Shown here one piece after another: positions 16,520-25,128 of a stretch of 64,000 bases of DNA; position 1 is the first letter of the stretch; each line of letters starts with the position of its first letter. The stretch is from positions 62,001 to 126,000 of the forward strand of contig NZ_JAHTKP010000006.1 in assembly GCF_019192735.1 (NCBI RefSeq), written 5' to 3'. Made by a program: the position numbers and the translations under genes. The stretch comes from Kitasatospora aureofaciens (GTDB taxonomy: Bacteria; Actinomycetota; Actinomycetes; Streptomycetales; Streptomycetaceae). Under the pieces are notes generated by a model that was not told the origin of the DNA, made no database searches, and was given only the letters and a program-made list of their open reading frames with translations.

Positions 16520-16694
16520 TACGGGCGCGCGGTGGGGCGCCCGGCACCGGGCGGTGGTACGGCTGCTGCGGCGGTTCGAGGCGACGTACGGGCTGGGCGA
16601 GCGGACGGTCTGGCGCAACCTGCCGCCGGCCCGGGCGTATCTGCTGCGCCCTGCGAGCGGCGCAGGGCGTGCAGGGCCGACAGGTGACAGGTAA
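16520..16694 (+). pseudogene. Possible remnant of a plus-strand gene
   Basis: An open stretch reads RHRAVVRLLRRFEATYGL, GERTVWRNLPPARAYLLRP and ends TGDR with a TAA at 16692-16694. It looks protein-like and better than its shadows, but has no credible start of its own and matches no family I know. Its stop falls in heptamer copy C, just as the other copies follow real gene ends. I read it as the stub of a deleted gene; it could also be chance. Confidence 0.3.
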
Positions 16695-16756
16695 CAGATG
16701 ACAGATTTCAGATAACAGACGACAGCGAACAGACTTTGAAATCTGTTCGCGGTCAT
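16678..16756. repeat. Heptamer palindrome, copy C
   Basis: Seven consecutive heptamers on the left (GACAGGT, AACAGAT, GACAGAT, TTCAGAT, AACAGAC, GACAGCG, AACAGAC) lead to TTTGAAA and a short right arm TCTGTTCGC. The best stem is GCGAACAGA (16725-16733) with TCTGTTCGC (16742-16750). This is the only copy between divergent genes (the kinase and the aldo/keto reductase); it follows the possible gene remnant. It may also lie in the reductase promoter region. Confidence 0.8.
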
Positions 16757-16823
16757 GCCATAGTTGCACCTGGGTCACCCCGCCCATCACCACCCGGCGC
16801 CGCACTCGACCCCTGGAGCCCTC

Positions 16824-17837
16824 ATGTCCGCGTCCGCCCGCATCCCCCACCGCACCCTCGGTGCCTCCGGCCCCGTCACCTCCGCCCTCGGCCTCGGCTG
16901 CATGGGCATGTCCGACCTCTACGGCCCGGCCGACGAGGCCGAGAGCATCGCCACCATCCACGCCGCGCTCGACGCCGGGGTCACCCTCCTCGACACCGGC
17001 GACTTCTACGGCATGGGCCACAACGAGCTGCTCATCCACGACGCCCTGCGCGGACGGGACCGCGAGAGCGTGCAGATCAGCGTGAAGTTCGGCGCCCAGC
17101 GCGGCCCGGACGGCCAGTGGCTCGGCTACGACGCGAGCCCGGCCGCGACCAAGACCGCGCTCGCCTACACCCTGCGCCGTCTGCGCACCGACTACATCGA
17201 CGTCTACCGCCCCGCCCGCCTGGACCCGAACGTCCCGATCGAGGAGACGGTCGGCGCGATCGCGGACCTGGTGAAGGCCGGCTACGTGCGCCACATCGGC
17301 CTGTCCGAGGTCGGCGCCGACACCCTGCGCCGGGCCGCCGCCGTCCACCCGATCAGCGACCTGCAGATCGAGTACTCGCTGATCTCCCGCTCCGTCGAGG
17401 AGGCCATCCTCCCCGCCGCCCGCGAGCTCGGCATCGGCATCACCGCCTACGGCGTGCTCTCCCGCGGCCTGCTCAGCGGCCACTGGAACAACGACCGCGC
17501 CCTCGCCGGCACCGACTTCCGCGGTCGCAGCCCGCGCTTCCAGGGCGACAACCTGGCCCACAACCTCGCGCTCGTCGAGGCGCTCCGCGAGGTCGCCACG
17601 GCGAAGGGCGCGAGCGTGGCGCAGGTCGCGATCGCCTGGGTCGCCTCGCGCGGCGAGGACGTCGTCCCGCTGGTGGGCGCCCGCCGCCGCGACCGCCTCA
17701 CCGAGGCCCTCGGCGCGCTGGACGTCACGCTCACCGCCGCCGACCTCGCGGCCATCGAGGCAGCCGTGCCCGCCGGTTCCGCCGCGGGCGACCGGTACGC
17801 TGCCGCCCAGATGGAGCACCTCGACAGCGAGCGCTGA
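16824..17837 (+). CDS. Aldo/keto reductase
   Basis: 337 residues, a (beta/alpha)8 NADPH-dependent oxidoreductase. TLGASGPVTSALGLGCMGMS opens the barrel, and LLDTGDFYGMGHNE supplies catalytic Asp57 and Tyr62, with Lys88 in SVKFG. The fourth tetrad residue, usually His in a YQHRxD segment, falls in VYRPARLDP and appears to be Ala, so activity or substrate range may differ. NADP-contact motifs VPLVGARRRDRLTEAL are near the C terminus. The ATG at 16824 follows CTGGAG. A TetR regulator lies downstream on the same strand, 128 bp away. Confidence 0.85.
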   Translation: MSASARIPHRTLGASGPVTSALGLGCMGMSDLYGPADEAESIATIHAALDAGVTLLDTGDFYGMGHNELLIHDALRGRDRESVQISVKFGAQRGPDGQWLGYDASPAATKTALAYTLRRLRTDYIDVYRPARLDPNVPIEETVGAIADLVKAGYVRHIGLSEVGADTLRRAAAVHPISDLQIEYSLISRSVEEAILPAARELGIGITAYGVLSRGLLSGHWNNDRALAGTDFRGRSPRFQGDNLAHNLALVEALREVATAKGASVAQVAIAWVASRGEDVVPLVGARRRDRLTEALGALDVTLTAADLAAIEAAVPAGSAAGDRYAAAQMEHLDSER

Positions 17838-17965
17838 CCAGCCGGAACCGGTCCACAGCCGGTATCGGCCCGGAGCCGGAGCCGCGCAGGCAGCACCACC
17901 CCCTGACCGCACCACCGCCCGCCGCCCCCACGGCGAGCGGGCCACCCGTAAGGACGTACCTCCCC

Positions 17966-18553
17966 GTGACTACGGACACCACCCTCACCGCCGAGCAGAT
18001 CCTGATCGCGGCGGAGGACGTCCTGCGGCGGTTCGGCCCGGCCAAGGCCACCGTCGTGGACGTCGCCCGGATCCTCGGCGTCAGCCACAGCAGCGTCTAC
18101 CGCCACTTCCCGAGCAAGGCCGCCCTGCGCGAGGCGGTCACCCAGCGCTGGCTCGACCAGGCGCACTTCCAGCTCGCGAACATCTCGATCGAGGGCAGCC
18201 CCGCCGAGGAGCGGCTGCACCGCTGGCTGGTGACGCTGTTCGCGGCCAAGCGAAAGAAGGCGCTCGACGACCCTGAGCTGTTCGCGACCTACCTGACGCT
18301 GGCCGCCGAGAACAGCGGCACGGTCGAGGCGCACATCGACACGATGGTCGACCAGATCGCCCACATCGTCCAGGACGGCATGGAGAAGAAGGACTTCAGG
18401 CTCGCCCACATCCTCACGACGGCCCGGGCCGTCTTCGAGGCCACCGCGCACTTCCACGACCCGGCGCACGCGGCCGAGTGGTCCGACCCGAGGGTGGACG
18501 AGCGCTTCGAGGCCGTGTGGACGCTCATCGTCAGCGGCCTGCGCGCCAAGTGA
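17966..18553 (+). CDS. TetR-family regulator
   Basis: 195 residues. The N-terminal helix-turn-helix (ATVVDVARILGVSHSSVYRHF, then PSKAALREAVTQRWL) is typical. The C-terminal ligand and dimer domain (ELFATYLTLAAENSGTVEAH) resembles the YSR/TetR_C class. The GTG at 17966 follows AAGGACG at a rather long distance. It probably controls itself and the aldo/keto reductase just upstream, an inference from position only. Confidence 0.85.
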   Translation: MTTDTTLTAEQILIAAEDVLRRFGPAKATVVDVARILGVSHSSVYRHFPSKAALREAVTQRWLDQAHFQLANISIEGSPAEERLHRWLVTLFAAKRKKALDDPELFATYLTLAAENSGTVEAHIDTMVDQIAHIVQDGMEKKDFRLAHILTTARAVFEATAHFHDPAHAAEWSDPRVDERFEAVWTLIVSGLRAK

Positions 18554-18678
18554 CCACCGGCTGACGGCAGATCGGCACTCCGGCCGACTCCGGCCGGCAC
18601 CGGGCGAAAATCCGGTCGCCGGCCGGCCCGGCCACCCGGCAGACTGGCGCGCACAGTTGATCTCACTTGGAGGATGAC

Positions 18679-19596
18679 ATGCGCGCGGCCGGTACCGTCC
18701 TGGACAGTCTGCACGGGCTCGCCCTCGGCGACGCTTTCGGCGACCGGTGGTTCTCGGTCCGACTGGACGAGGCGCCCGCCGCCCTGGCCACCCGCCAGGT
18801 CCGGCCGGCTCCCTGGCACTGGACCGACGACACCGCGATGGCGCTCGTCCTCGTCCGCCACCTGCTCACCCACGGCGAGGTCCAGCAGGACGCGCTGGCA
18901 CGGGAGTTCGCCGAGGAATACGCCGCCGCGTACGGGCGAAAGTACGGCCCGTCGATGCACCGGGTGCTGCGCGGGATCGGCCGCGGGGAGGACTGGCGGA
19001 CCGTCACCTCCGGCCAGTTCGGCGGCCAGGGCTCGCACGGGAACGGCGCCGCCATGCGGGTGGCCCCGCTCGGCGCCTGGTTCGCGGACGACCTGGCCGA
19101 GGCCGCCCGTCAGGCCGAACTCCAGGCGCTCACCACGCACTTCCACCCCGAGGCGGTCACCGGCGCGGTGGCCGTCGCCCTCGCGGCGGCGATCGTCGGT
19201 CGCAGCCGGGGCCAAACCCCGCCCACCAGGGCCGAGTTGCTGACCGAGGTCGCCGGACGGCTGCCGGACAGCGATGTCCGCTCCGGGCTGCGGATCGCCG
19301 CGCGGCTGCCCGAGCACACCAGCGTCCGGCAGGCCGCGAACGTGCTCGGGTCGGGCCTGCTGCTGTCCGCGCCGGACACCGTCCCGTTCGCGCTCTGGTC
19401 CGCCGCCGGGCACCTGGACTCGCTGCCCGATGCCATCTGGCACACCCTGGAGGGCTGGGGCGACAAGGACACCACGTGCGCCATCGCCGCCGGTGTGGTC
19501 GCCGCCCGGACCGGACTCGGCGACGTCCCGGCGGCCTGGCTGGCCGCCCGCGAGGACCTGCCGGACTGGGTCGCCGAAGTGTCCACGGCGCCCTGA
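18679..19596 (+). CDS. ADP-ribosylglycohydrolase family protein
   Basis: 305 residues of the DraG/ARH fold, which uses two Mg ions to cleave ADP-ribose from proteins or small molecules. Metal-binding motifs are visible: LHGLALGDAFGDRW, WTDDTAMALVLVRHLL near residue 52, GSHGNGAAMRVAPLG, and GWGDKDTTCAIAAGVVAAR near the C terminus. The ATG at 18679 has GGAGG five bases upstream; an in-frame TTG 12 nt earlier is rejected. It converges on glsB with only 31 bp between stops. Confidence 0.88.
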   Translation: MRAAGTVLDSLHGLALGDAFGDRWFSVRLDEAPAALATRQVRPAPWHWTDDTAMALVLVRHLLTHGEVQQDALAREFAEEYAAAYGRKYGPSMHRVLRGIGRGEDWRTVTSGQFGGQGSHGNGAAMRVAPLGAWFADDLAEAARQAELQALTTHFHPEAVTGAVAVALAAAIVGRSRGQTPPTRAELLTEVAGRLPDSDVRSGLRIAARLPEHTSVRQAANVLGSGLLLSAPDTVPFALWSAAGHLDSLPDAIWHTLEGWGDKDTTCAIAAGVVAARTGLGDVPAAWLAAREDLPDWVAEVSTAP

Positions 19597-19627
19597 GCGG
19601 CGCCGCAGGCCCCAGCCCCAGCTGCTG

Positions 19628-19894
19628 TCAGCGCCGGGAGTTGCCGAACAGCAGCCGGTAGATGATCAGCAGCACCAGCGCGCCGCCGATCGCCGACGCC
19701 CAGGTAGCCAGGTCGAAGAAGTGCGCCGTGACCGACCGGTGCAGGAAGCGCGAGGAGATCCAGCCACCGACGAAGGACCCGGCAATGCCGATCAGGGTGG
19801 TCACGATCAGGCCGCCCGGGTCCCTCCCCGGCAGCAGCAGCTTGGCCAGGGCACCCGCCACCAGTCCCAGCACGATCCACGCGATGATGCTCAT
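19628..19894 (-). CDS. GlsB/YeaQ/YmgE-type stress membrane protein
   Basis: 88 residues with three membrane segments: the N-terminal IIAWIVLGLVAGALAKLLLPG, a middle LIGIAGSFVGGWISS and the C-terminal ASAIGGALVLLIIYRLLFG. The GLVAGALAKLLLPGRDPGG opening is the family mark. These small transglycosylase-associated-like proteins are induced by stress; the molecular role is unknown. GGGAGGG precedes the ATG. Confidence 0.9.
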   Translation of the reverse strand: MSIIAWIVLGLVAGALAKLLLPGRDPGGLIVTTLIGIAGSFVGGWISSRFLHRSVTAHFFDLATWASAIGGALVLLIIYRLLFGNSRR

Positions 19895-20062
19895 GTGTCC
19901 CTCCCGTCAACGGCGTGACGGCCCCGTCCGTCCGCCCTACCTGGAAGGACGCAGGCGCCGAGCCCGCCGGTTCCGGAGCCTGCGGGCGGGCGACCCCGGT
20001 CCGGCCGCGCGGGTTGGCGTGGCACCCTCCCGGCGGGGCCCGGCCGCCGGGATACTGCGGCC

Positions 20063-20948
20063 ATGCGCATCCTGATCGCCACCGCCGGATCCCGGGGCGA
20101 TGTGGCCCCCTACACCGGGCTCGGCACCCGCCTGCGGGCGGCCGGCCACCGGGTCGCCGTCGCCACCCACGCCACCTTCGCCGACTCGGTCCGCGCCGCC
20201 GGGCTCGAATTCCGCGCCCTGCCGGTCGACCCGCGCGCCGCGCTCGCCTCCGCCGCCGGACGACGCCTCCTGGAGGCGGGGAGCGGGCCAGGCGTGATGC
20301 TCCAACTCCTGCGCCTCGGGCGAAGGTTCATGCCCGAACTCGGGGACGGCATCGCCGACGCCACCGCGCTCGGCACCGACCTCCTCCTCACAACCAGCAC
20401 CACCACCGCGCTCGGCCAGGTCGCCGCCGAGGCCGCCGGCATCCCCAGCATCGGGCTGTACCTCCAACCCCTGGCCCCCACTCGCGAGTTCGCGCCCGCC
20501 GTCACCTGCACCCGCTCGCTCGGCGGCCCCGGCAACCTGCTCGCGGGCCATGCCGTCCAGGCCGCGACCGACCAACTGTTCGCGCCCGCCGTCCACGGAC
20601 TGCGCCGCCGCCTCGGTCTGCCGCCGCGCCGGATCGCCCAGGCCCGGCAGGGCCACCCGGTCCTGCACGGGTTCTCGACCGCCGTCATCCCGCGCCCGGC
20701 CGACTGGCGCCCAAGCCTGGACGTCGCCGGGTACTGGTGGCCGTCCCGCGATCTGCGGTGGCAGCCGCCGACCCGCCTCCTGGACTTCCTCGCCGCCGGA
20801 CCGAAGCCCGTCTTCGTCGGCTTCGGCAGCCTCGTCGTCCCCGACGCCGAACGGCTCACCGCCACCCTCCTCGCGGCCGTCCGCGCCGCCCGGGTGCGCG
20901 TTGTCCTCCAGTCGGGGTGGAGCGGGTTCGCCGCCGCCCGTCCCCCCG
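20063..20948 (+). pseudogene. Truncated GT1/GT28-type glycosyltransferase
   Basis: The frame begins MRILIATAGSRGDVAPYTGL, the classic UDP-glycosyltransferase N-terminal domain. It continues normally through PKPVFVGFGSLVVPDAERLT to VVLQSGWSGFAAAR, about residue 293. Full-length enzymes then carry the C-terminal sugar-nucleotide domain with an HHGG/HHAG motif; here the sequence turns into a Pro/Ala/Arg run antisense to the transporter gene and stops at 21055. The break lies near 20935, a few bases from the NCS1 stop. The donor-binding half is gone, so the product should be inactive. Confidence 0.75.
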
Positions 20949-22472
20949 TCAGCCCTCCGCCGCCGCCCCGGCCCGCCGCCCCCAGCTCAGCGCCACGTAC
21001 AGCACGAGCGCCGCCCCGAACCCGACCGCCCACCCGTAGTCGGCCAGCGGCTTGAGCGCCGGCAACAGCCCGCCCGTCGGGAACGGCCCGCCGTACGACC
21101 CGCCGACCGCGAGTACGCCGCCGACCACCAGGGCCACGACGGCCCGCCAGTTCCAGCCGCCCGCGTACCAGTAGGCCCCACCCGGCCGGTACAGCTCGGC
21201 GAGCTGGAGCCGGGTACGCCGCAGGACCCAGTAGTCGGCGATGAGCACCCCGGCGACCGTGCCGAGCAGGCCGCCGACCACGCCCAGCCAGGTGAAGATG
21301 TACACGTGCGGGTCGGAGATCAGCTTCCACGGGAAGATCGCGATCCCGACGACACCCGTAACAAGAGCCCCGGTACGGAAGTTGACGAACCTGGGCACCA
21401 GGTTGGCGAGGTCGTAGGCCGGCGAGACGACGTTCGCGGCGATGTTCACCGACAGTGTCGCCACAAGAACGGTGAGCAGCGCGAACAGGATGCCGACCGG
21501 GTTCTCCATCTTCGCGGCGAGCTCGATCGGGTCCCACACCGGCTTGCCGTAGACGGCCTGCGAGCCGGACGTGACCAGCACGGACAGCAGTGCGAACAGC
21601 GTCATCGTCGTCGGCAGACCGAGGGCCTGGCCGCGGATCTGGGCGCGCTGGCTGCCGCCGAAGCGGGTGAAGTCGGGGATGTTGAGCGAGAGAGTGGACC
21701 AGAACCCGATCATGCCCATCAGCGCCGGGAAGAAGACCTTCCAGAAGTCGCCGTCCCAGCCCAGTCTGGACGGCTGGTCGAGCAGCGGCCCGAACCCGCC
21801 CGCCTTGACGGTGATCCACGCCAGCAGCGCGAGCGCGCCGACGATGACGAACGGCGCGGCCCAGTTCTCGAAGCGCCGCAGTGTCTCCATCCCCCGCGCG
21901 ATGATGGCCATCTCGACCAGCCAGAAGAGCAGGAACGAGAGCCACTGCGTCCACGGATACCCGCCGAACTCCCCCGCCGTGCGCCAGGATTCGCCGAGGA
22001 GCTTGCCCGCGAGCAGGAAGATGCCCTCGCCGCCGATCCACGTCTGGATGCCGAACCAGGCACACGCCACCGCCGCCCGCACAAGGGCGGGCAGGTTGGC
22101 GCCGCGCAGCCCGAAGGCGGCGCGCGCGAACACCGGGAACGGGATGCCGTACTTGGTGCCCGCATGTCCGGTGAGCAGCATCGGCACGAGCACGATCAGG
22201 TTGGCCAGGGCGATGGTGAGGACGGCCTGCTTCCAGTCCATGCCGAGCGCGACGAGGCCCGAAGCCAGCGTCCAGGACGGGATGTTGTGGGCCATGCCGA
22301 CCCAGAGGGCGAGGAAGTTGTAGGTGCTCCAGGTGCGCCGCGCCACCGGGACCGGCCGCAGGTCGTCGTTGGTGAAGCCGTTGGGAGGCAACTCCTCGGC
22401 GGACGGGTCGAGTTCGACCCGTCCGTCGGGGTGCTGCCGCTGTCTGCCGTCGGTGGTCGCGGCGTCGGCCAT
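20949..22472 (-). CDS. NCS1-family nucleobase/hydantoin:cation symporter
   Basis: 507 residues with about 12 membrane segments. Family features: GFTNDDLRPVPVARRTWSTY before TM1, LWVGMAHNIPSWTLASGLVA in TM1, and ACAWFGIQTWIGGEGIF in TM3, where Trp and Gln line the nucleobase site in Mhp1-like carriers. It probably imports uracil, hydantoin or allantoin for the catabolic genes of the same operon. It is the last gene of that minus-strand operon, 117 bp after the LLM gene. Its 3' end abuts the broken glycosyltransferase. A 12-bp direct repeat (CAGTCGAACAGG, 22505-22516 and 22518-22529) lies upstream. Confidence 0.88.
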   Translation of the reverse strand: MADAATTDGRQRQHPDGRVELDPSAEELPPNGFTNDDLRPVPVARRTWSTYNFLALWVGMAHNIPSWTLASGLVALGMDWKQAVLTIALANLIVLVPMLLTGHAGTKYGIPFPVFARAAFGLRGANLPALVRAAVACAWFGIQTWIGGEGIFLLAGKLLGESWRTAGEFGGYPWTQWLSFLLFWLVEMAIIARGMETLRRFENWAAPFVIVGALALLAWITVKAGGFGPLLDQPSRLGWDGDFWKVFFPALMGMIGFWSTLSLNIPDFTRFGGSQRAQIRGQALGLPTTMTLFALLSVLVTSGSQAVYGKPVWDPIELAAKMENPVGILFALLTVLVATLSVNIAANVVSPAYDLANLVPRFVNFRTGALVTGVVGIAIFPWKLISDPHVYIFTWLGVVGGLLGTVAGVLIADYWVLRRTRLQLAELYRPGGAYWYAGGWNWRAVVALVVGGVLAVGGSYGGPFPTGGLLPALKPLADYGWAVGFGAALVLYVALSWGRRAGAAAEG

Positions 22473-22589
22473 GGGCGCGCTCCTCCCTCAGTCACAGTCA
22501 AGAGCAGTCGAACAGGACAGTCGAACAGGGGCAGCCAAGGCAAGAGCGGTCACAGCGGTGACAAGCTGCCGACAAGGTGTCGCGAGCGC

Positions 22590-23603
22590 TCACAACTGCG
22601 GGATGACGTCGGCCCCGTAGGCGTCGATGGTGGCCTCGACGGCGTCGTGCATGGCGTAGACGGCGAACTGGTGGACGCCGAGGGAGCGGAGCTGTTCGAG
22701 GCGGGCGAGCTGCGCGTCCGGGGGCCCGATGAGGCAGAAGCGGTCGACGATCTCGTCCGGCACGAACGCGGTGTCGGGGTTCCCGGCCCGGCCGTGGTGG
22801 CTGTAGTCGTAGCCCTGGCGGCCCTTGATGTAGTCGGTGAGGGCGTCGGGCACGAGGTCCGAGTGCTCGCCGTAGTGGCTGACCAGGTCGGCGACGTGGT
22901 TGCCGACCATGCCGCCGAACCAGCGGCACTGTTCGCGGGCGTGGGCGAGCGCGGCGGGCGAGTCGTCGGCGGTCACGTAGGCGGGGGCGGCGACGCAGAT
23001 GGTGACCGAGTCCGGGTCCCGGCCGGCTTCGACGGCGGCGGCGCGGACCGCCTTGATCATGAACTCGGTGAGGTAAGGGTCAGCCAACTGCAGGATGAAG
23101 CCGTCGGCCTGATGCCCGGTCAGAGCGAGCGCCTTCGGGCCGTACGCGCCCATCCAGACAGGCAGCGAGGCGCCGGGGCGGACCCACGGCAGGTGCATCT
23201 CGGTGCCGTCCACCTCGACGGTGCGCCCCTCGGCCAACTCCTTGATGGCGTGCATGGCCTGGGAGAGACGGGCGAGGGTGGCGGGGTGCCGGCCGGCGAC
23301 GCGCATGGCGGAGTCGCCGCGGCCGATGCCGCAGACGGTGCGGTTGCCGTACATGTCGTTGAGGGTGGCGAAGAGGGAGGCGGTGACCTCCCAGGTGCGG
23401 GTGGAGGGGTTGGTGACCATCGGGCCGACGGTCAGGCGCTGGGTCTCGGCGAGGATGCGGCTGTAGATGACGAAGGGCTCCTGCCACAGGACGCAGGAGT
23501 CGAAGGTCCAGCCGTGGCTGAATCCGGCCTGTTCGGCGCGGATCATCCGGTCGATGAGCAGGCGGGCGGGCGGGTCGGTCTGCAGGACGAGGCCGATGTC
23601 CAT
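22590..23603 (-). CDS. LLM-class (F420/flavin-dependent) oxidoreductase
   Basis: 337 residues of the luciferase-like barrel. GLVLQTDPPARLLIDRMIR and SHGWTFDSCVLWQEPFVIYS open the fold, followed by GIGRGDSAMRVAGRHPATL and VWMGAYGPKALALTGHQADG, regions that contact F420 or FMN in this class. I recall this subgroup (TIGR03842-like) occurring beside dihydropyrimidinase genes, as here. It is the only redox enzyme in the operon and could reduce or oxidise the pyrimidine ring; that is inference. ATG at 23603. Confidence 0.85.
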   Translation of the reverse strand: MDIGLVLQTDPPARLLIDRMIRAEQAGFSHGWTFDSCVLWQEPFVIYSRILAETQRLTVGPMVTNPSTRTWEVTASLFATLNDMYGNRTVCGIGRGDSAMRVAGRHPATLARLSQAMHAIKELAEGRTVEVDGTEMHLPWVRPGASLPVWMGAYGPKALALTGHQADGFILQLADPYLTEFMIKAVRAAAVEAGRDPDSVTICVAAPAYVTADDSPAALAHAREQCRWFGGMVGNHVADLVSHYGEHSDLVPDALTDYIKGRQGYDYSHHGRAGNPDTAFVPDEIVDRFCLIGPPDAQLARLEQLRSLGVHQFAVYAMHDAVEATIDAYGADVIPQL

Positions 23604-23686
23604 GGGTGGCTCCGGAGAGGGTGGGGCCGCCGCCCGACAACCGGTCGGACCCGGGCGGCGGCAGGCCAATAGGAAGAGAACGCGTG

Positions 23687-25117
23687 CTAGACCAGGTACT
23701 GGCAGGTGTCGCGCCGCAGGAAGGCGCCGTGCCCGGCCCGGCCGAGCCAGGTGCCGTCGTCCAGGACGACGGTGCCGCGCGAGAGCACCGTCCGTGCGCG
23801 GCCGGTGAGTTGGCGCCCCTCGTAGGCCGAGTAGTCGACGTTCATGTGGTGCGTGGCGGCGGAGACGGTCTGCACCGCGGTGGGGTCGTAGACGACGAGG
23901 TCGGCGTCGGCACCGGGCGCGATGGTGCCCTTGCGCGGGTGCAGGCCGAACATCCTGGCCGGCGTGGTACAGGCGATCTCGATCCAGCGGCGGCGGGTGA
24001 TGTGCCCGTCGACGACGGCCTGGTGGAGCAGGTCCATCCGGTTCTCCACGCCGGGCAGGCCGTTGGGGATCTTCGAGAAGTCGCCGCGGCCGAGTTCCTT
24101 CTGCCCGACGAAGCAGAACGGGCAGTGGTCGGTGGAGACGACCTGGAGGTCGTTGGCGCGCAGCCCGCGCCACAGCGCCTCCTGGTGCTCGCGCGGCCGA
24201 AGCGGCGTGCTGCACACGTACTTGGCGCCCTCGAAGCCGTCGGCGCCGGTCTCGGCGAGGTTGTCGGTGGAGAGGAAGAGGTACTGCGGGCAGGTCTCGC
24301 CGAAGACGTTGAGCCCGGCATCGCGGGCCTGGGCGAGTTCGGCGAGGGCGGAGGCGGCGGAGACGTGGACGACGTAGAGCGGGCTGCCCGCTACCTGGGC
24401 GAGCTTGATGGCGCGGTGGGTGGCCTCGGCCTCCAGGAGTTCGCGGCGGACCTCGCCGTGGTAGCGGGGGTCGGTGTGCCCGGCGGCGAGGGCCTGTTCG
24501 ACGAGGACGTCGATGGCGATGCCGTTCTCGGCGTGCATCATGATCAGCCCGCCGTTGGCGGCGCCGCGCTGCATGGCGCGCAGGATGCGGCCGTCGTCGC
24601 TGTAGAAGACGCCGGGGTAGGCCATGAACAGCTTGAAGGAGGTGGATTCGCCGGAGTCGACGAGCGCGTCCATCTCCTTGAGGACGCCGTCGGTGACGTC
24701 GGAGACGATGGTGTGGAAGGCGTAGTCGATGGCGCAGTTGCCGTCGGCCTTGGCGTGCCAGGCGTCCAGGCCCTCGCGCAGGGAGCCGCCGACGGGCTGG
24801 ACGGCGAAGTCGACGATGGTGGTGGTGCCGCCCCAGGCGGCGGCGCGGGTGCCGGTCTCGAAGGTGTCGGAGGCCGCGGTGCCGCCGAAGGGCAGTTCCA
24901 TGTGGGTGTGCGCGTCGACGCCGCCCGGGATGACGTAGTGGCCGGTGGCGTCGATGACGGTGTCGGCGGTCCAGGCCTCGGCGGCGGCGCTGCCGGTGGT
25001 GGCGAGGGCGGCGATCCGCTCGCCCTCGATGAGGACGTCGGCGTGGAGTTCGTCGGCGGCGGTGATGACGAGACCGCCGCGGATGACGGTGCGCTCGTTC
25101 GGGTCGCGGGTGGTCAT
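23687..25117 (-). CDS. hydA: Dihydropyrimidinase / D-hydantoinase
   Basis: 476 residues, a cyclic-imide amidohydrolase that opens dihydrouracil or hydantoin rings. Zinc ligands are in VIPGGVDAHTHMELPFGG. The lysine carbamylated in this family is in STSFKLFMAYPGVFY, further His ligands are in MMHAENG and VVHVSAASAL, and the Asp is in VVSTDHCPFCF. PNGLPGVENRMDLLH is a family hallmark. The start has GAGGAGCACCTCG before the ATG. It follows the amidohydrolase gene by 11 bp. Confidence 0.93.
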   Translation of the reverse strand: MTTRDPNERTVIRGGLVITAADELHADVLIEGERIAALATTGSAAAEAWTADTVIDATGHYVIPGGVDAHTHMELPFGGTAASDTFETGTRAAAWGGTTTIVDFAVQPVGGSLREGLDAWHAKADGNCAIDYAFHTIVSDVTDGVLKEMDALVDSGESTSFKLFMAYPGVFYSDDGRILRAMQRGAANGGLIMMHAENGIAIDVLVEQALAAGHTDPRYHGEVRRELLEAEATHRAIKLAQVAGSPLYVVHVSAASALAELAQARDAGLNVFGETCPQYLFLSTDNLAETGADGFEGAKYVCSTPLRPREHQEALWRGLRANDLQVVSTDHCPFCFVGQKELGRGDFSKIPNGLPGVENRMDLLHQAVVDGHITRRRWIEIACTTPARMFGLHPRKGTIAPGADADLVVYDPTAVQTVSAATHHMNVDYSAYEGRQLTGRARTVLSRGTVVLDDGTWLGRAGHGAFLRRDTCQYLV

Positions 25118-25128
25118 CGAGGTGCTCC

